Source: Linanthus parryae
Lineage: Eukaryota; Streptophyta; Magnoliopsida; Ericales; Polemoniaceae
Direction: 5' to 3'
NCBI GenBank assembly: GCA_023055425.1
Contig: JALGPY010000002.1
Location: 154,391,345 to 154,455,344, forward strand
DNA: 64,000 nt
Shown piece by piece: positions 61,033 to 64,000 of the stretch. A model generated the notes under the pieces. That model had not been told where the DNA came from. It did no database searches and worked only from the letters and a program-made list of their open reading frames with translations. How positions within the stretch are numbered: position 1 is the stretch's first letter; the number at the start of each line of letters is the position of its first letter. The position numbers and the translations under genes are program-made.

Positions 61033-62481
61033 ATGAGCACTAGAAGAGCCTCTGACAGAATTAAGATGGCTAGTGGTTCAAAGGCTGGTACTAGAAGAAA
61101 AGAAAGGTCACTTTGGAAGAGGTTCAGACCATCAGTAGGGATTCATGTTCAGAGACTTCAACAGCAGAAGACATGGAACCTCCTCCTCCCAATAAGAAGG
61201 GAAAGAAAGATCATACACCAGTGTCCAGCAAGAAGAAAAAGGTAGAGGAGCCTGCTCAAGTAAAACAGAAGGGGATTTAGATTGGTATCCCTAAGAAGGT
61301 GAAGAAGAAGGTTGACAAAACAGACAAAGGCAAATGAAAAGAAAAAGTGATAGAAGATGAACCAGAGGATGAATCAGAGGAAAACATTGAGAAGGCACTA
61401 CACAACTATTCAGAGAAGAAGAAATCCACTGGTAAGAAATCAGTCCTTGATAATGCATGGTTTATTACTCATGTTGCTAGAGGTCAATGGCTAGATGGAT
61501 TTGCTTCTAGACAAGTTGCATTATGTAGTATGATCAGCGTTTCTATATTACATGGTATGAATCTGAAGTGTATCAAAATGTTGAAGAAAGACTCTCTTTG
61601 ATTTGTTCTAAACCCTCCAGAGTTAGCCTACCCCAGACTTACCAGATTCTTTTACCTAAACATGACAAATCAAGAACACATGCTGTATAGCCAAACCAAA
61701 CATAGAAAACACCCCTTGTCATATGCCAATTTGCTCACCTCATTCTTACAACACTTTGAAATTCCAAATGATTGGGAAGAGACTATTACTATTGGGTTTG
61801 GTATCCTTAATGAGAAGGCATTTGAAAAGATTGGAGTGGTGAAAACTAGTTCTAAGACTTGGAAGCTGTACTCAGACTGGACAGAAGAAGAGTTGAGTTC
61901 CGAGAAATTATCAAAACCAAGTCCCTGACCCCTACTTCAAGCCAAACCTCTGAGCCTCAAGATAACTCATTGGTCCTTTAGAAGCTGGATGGACTTCAGA
62001 TGGACATTGATTAAGTGAAGGAGAATCAAAATGAGGTTGGAACTGATCTTAGGCAGGTTAAGTACATGGTTAAAAACATGTTCAGAAGCATGACAGTGTT
62101 TGATGTGCCTGAAGAAGTATCTCAAGCTGCAAAGGATACCAGAAAAGTTGATTCAACCAAGGCTCTGCTCAGTGAACACTCAAATCAGGATGAGGCTGCT
62201 CATACAAAAGATAAAGGAAAGCAGGTGGTTGATGAACCAACTGAAGATAAAGAGGAAGAAGTTAACAGTCCAGGTTCAGGAGAACTACTTATAGATCTCT
62301 GAAGAAGAAATCAAAGAAGACAAATGTTCCAGAAATTTTGACTGCAGCTGATTTGTTTGAGGGAAAAGGAGAAGCTGATGTTGATGTGGCTCAACAAAAA
62401 AAAGAACAGGTTGATGGTGATGAGGGAAATAGTCAGGAAGAAGATGCAGAGCAGCAAGGAGATGAAGACCCAACCCCTTAA
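61033..62481 (+). pseudogene. Third ORF (env position) of the plus-strand element, broken
   Basis: ATG 61033 (MSTRRASDRIKMASGSK) to TAA 62479-62481, about 1.45 kb. The ATG frame and the frame holding the PPPPNKKGKK-type basic, Pro-rich stretch differ, as in the minus copy. Readable segments: ITHVARGQWLDGFASRQVA (61347-61601 frame), YANLLTSFLQHFEIPNDWEE and IGVVKTSSKTWKLYSDW (61662-61928), then a likely coiled coil and an acidic tail ending GNSQEEDAEQQGDEDPTP. Compared with the minus copy, the middle of the globular domain is deleted (around 61660). No transmembrane segment or signal peptide is visible. Confidence 0.65.
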
Positions 62482-62505
62482 CTCTTGCCTACTCTTTCTT
62501 CTCCT

Positions 62506-62864
62506 TTTCAAGGCCTTGAAATCCTTTTCAAAGTCTTGAAAATTTCAACTTTTAAAATAGCCTTTAAATGTCTTTTCAAAAACTTTGATGTAACATCTTC
62601 TCATTCTTTTTTGATAAAAGTAAAAAAGGGGGAGAATTCTATTTTTTTTGTTTTGTTTTCTTACTAAGAGATTTGACCTGGTTTGGGTTTTGGTCAGTAG
62701 AATTATCTGAACTTTGATGTTATGTTCTATTTTCTAAAAGTTAATAAGTTGGATTAATTTCGGATATCATATGCTATATTTGACTGTACTATATGCCAAT
62801 GAGTATCTTTTGCAGAATCAAAGTATCAAACAGATTCTGGTTTATCTTTCGTCTAGGGGGAGAT
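62506..62864 (+). other. 3' untranslated region with polypurine tracts
   Basis: This non-coding stretch opens with an exact palindrome (62506-62521) and a near copy (62526-62541). It carries a PPT-like AAAAAAGGGGGAG (62622-62633) and ends with the PPT proper, AGGGGGAGA (62855-62863), directly before the 3' LTR. Confidence 0.75.
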
Positions 62865-64000
62865 TGTAAGTTCAACTCAGTTTCAAGACTTGAAGTAGCT
62901 AGTCTATTTCAAGGCATTGAAACAGCTTTCAATGCCTTGAAATTGACTGTGCTTTATATGCATGAACTTAGGGGGAGTTTTTGATCTTGATTCAACTCCT
63001 AAACCCCTGTGCTTGATTAGTTGATACTTGATGATGAAAGACAAAGTATTTTGACACAGTTTACAATATCTAATATAATCTGTTTGACTCAGATTGCAGG
63101 GGAAATTTGTTTCCTATTATTCAGGATTTGTTTCCTTACCTGAGTTTTGTAGAAAAGAAAACTATATGAAGATTTGATTCTGTGATCAATCCTCTGTGTT
63201 TGGAAGTTGCCTAACAGTTGCTCATACAATATCAAATCAGTATCCTTGAAGATATTGATCAAACTATTCGTTCGAGAAGCTATTAGAGAAGTCAAAGCTG
63301 AAGCTACAAAATAGGGAAGTTTGTTATAAGAAGATCCTGAAGATCTGCATTTCAAACTGCTCTATAAAAGAGGAAAAGCTGAAGCTACGAAACCGGAAAA
63401 TTAGCAGATACACTAAAAACATTCAAGGATTGAAAAGCAACAAAGAAGCATATTCATTTCCCTCAATCCAATCATCAGAAGAACACTGCATACTCACTGC
63501 ATATTCAGTTATAGTGTTATTCTCATCTGAACTTCATTTGTATATCATTTTGATAATATTGCTAGTTCTTATTCTCAAGGATTTTTCAAGGCGAAAAATA
63601 GAGAATTCTTAGTTAATTAGATAGCTAGAGCAAGTACTAGATAGGTTAGTGAGAACCACAAGATGTAACAGAGTAAGGCATCTCTCTGTGCTTGAGATCT
63701 AGGGCTTAGATGTGGATTAATAAGAATTGCGTTGAAAAATCCTGCGGAGAGAAGATCCTTGAGGTAGATACGTAGGTCCAAGTGGACTGAACTCAATATA
63801 TCCTGTGTCTCTTGCATTTACTTTTCAGTTCCTTACTTAGTACTTTTGCTGCATTCAATACAGTTTCATTTCAAGGGGTTAAAACTCATTTCAAGGCCTT
63901 GATATTACTTATCTTTTTTATACTCTATTTTTTTTTTTCATTCCAAGGGCTTGAAACTCATTTCAAGGCCTTGAATCACTTTACAAATCTTTTGAAACCA
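62865..64000 (+). repeat. 3' LTR of the plus-strand element, cut by the window edge
   Basis: It begins TGTAAGTTCAACTCAG and follows the 5' LTR colinearly. The last bases correspond to 55838 in the 5' LTR, so about 57 bp lie outside. TATA-like TATAAAA at 63363-63369. Confidence 0.92.

Larger units (their letters stand above)
54705..64000 (+). mobile_element. Degenerate Ty1/copia (Sirevirus-like) retrotransposon, plus strand, runs off the right edge
   Basis: In order: 5' LTR, tRNA-Met-type primer-binding site, gag, coiled coil and second knuckle, protease, integrase, RT remnant, RNase H, third ORF, polypurine tract, and a 3' LTR that reaches the window end about 57 bp short of completion. More than 9.2 kb is visible. 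The two LTRs differ at many positions, so insertion is not recent. Several stops, frameshifts and a large RT deletion make it non-autonomous. The bases before the 5' LTR are GGGAT; the matching target duplication would lie outside the window. Confidence 0.93.

Overview
The window looks like AT-rich, repeat-dominated nuclear DNA of a flowering plant. There is no bacterial gene organisation, every open frame that can be named belongs to a plant LTR retrotransposon, and long satellite-like tandem repeats fill about 70% of the sequence. I see no intact protein-coding gene, no tRNA or rRNA gene and no CRISPR array.

Region 1 (1-45401) is a head-to-tail megasatellite array. The repeating unit is about 3.42-3.47 kb, with 13 units visible and the array running off the left edge. 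Each unit is a dimer of two diverged half-units of about 1.7 kb, called A and B here, with the same internal order: a conserved ATGCATGACACAG block, a GC-rich block with CGACACGA motifs, an exon-like block ending in GGTAAGT, a block rich in conserved frame fragments, and a 72-78 bp GT..AG pseudo-intron. This suggests the half-unit came from an unrecognised gene or a gene-capturing element, was duplicated, diverged, and was then amplified as a dimer. Diagnostic indels show mosaic homogenisation. The right end is a diverged, internally deleted fragment.

Region 2 (45402-45628) is a short flank. It carries a 42-bp sequence that reappears inside the neighbouring LTR beside a 13-G run, so this junction is rearranged or misassembled.

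Region 3 (45629-64000) holds two members of one Ty1/copia family, most like the Sirevirus lineage by gag-pol motifs, placed head to head. One is on the minus strand (about 45.6-54.5 kb) and one on the plus strand (54705 to beyond the right edge). Both have the order LTR, gag with two zinc knuckles and a coiled coil, protease, integrase, reverse transcriptase, RNase H, a third ORF in the env position, LTR. Both are dead, broken at different places: the minus copy keeps YVDD but has lost protease and integrase active-site residues, while the plus copy keeps those residues but has lost most of its reverse transcriptase.

The most striking unexplained signal is a perfect 16-bp palindrome, TTTCAAGGCCTTGAAA, found exactly 12 times across the two retroelements plus many one- or two-base variants. 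It lies in LTRs, coding and non-coding parts, at matching places in both copies, and is read in different codon phases in different domains. That points to a function or origin at the DNA or RNA level.
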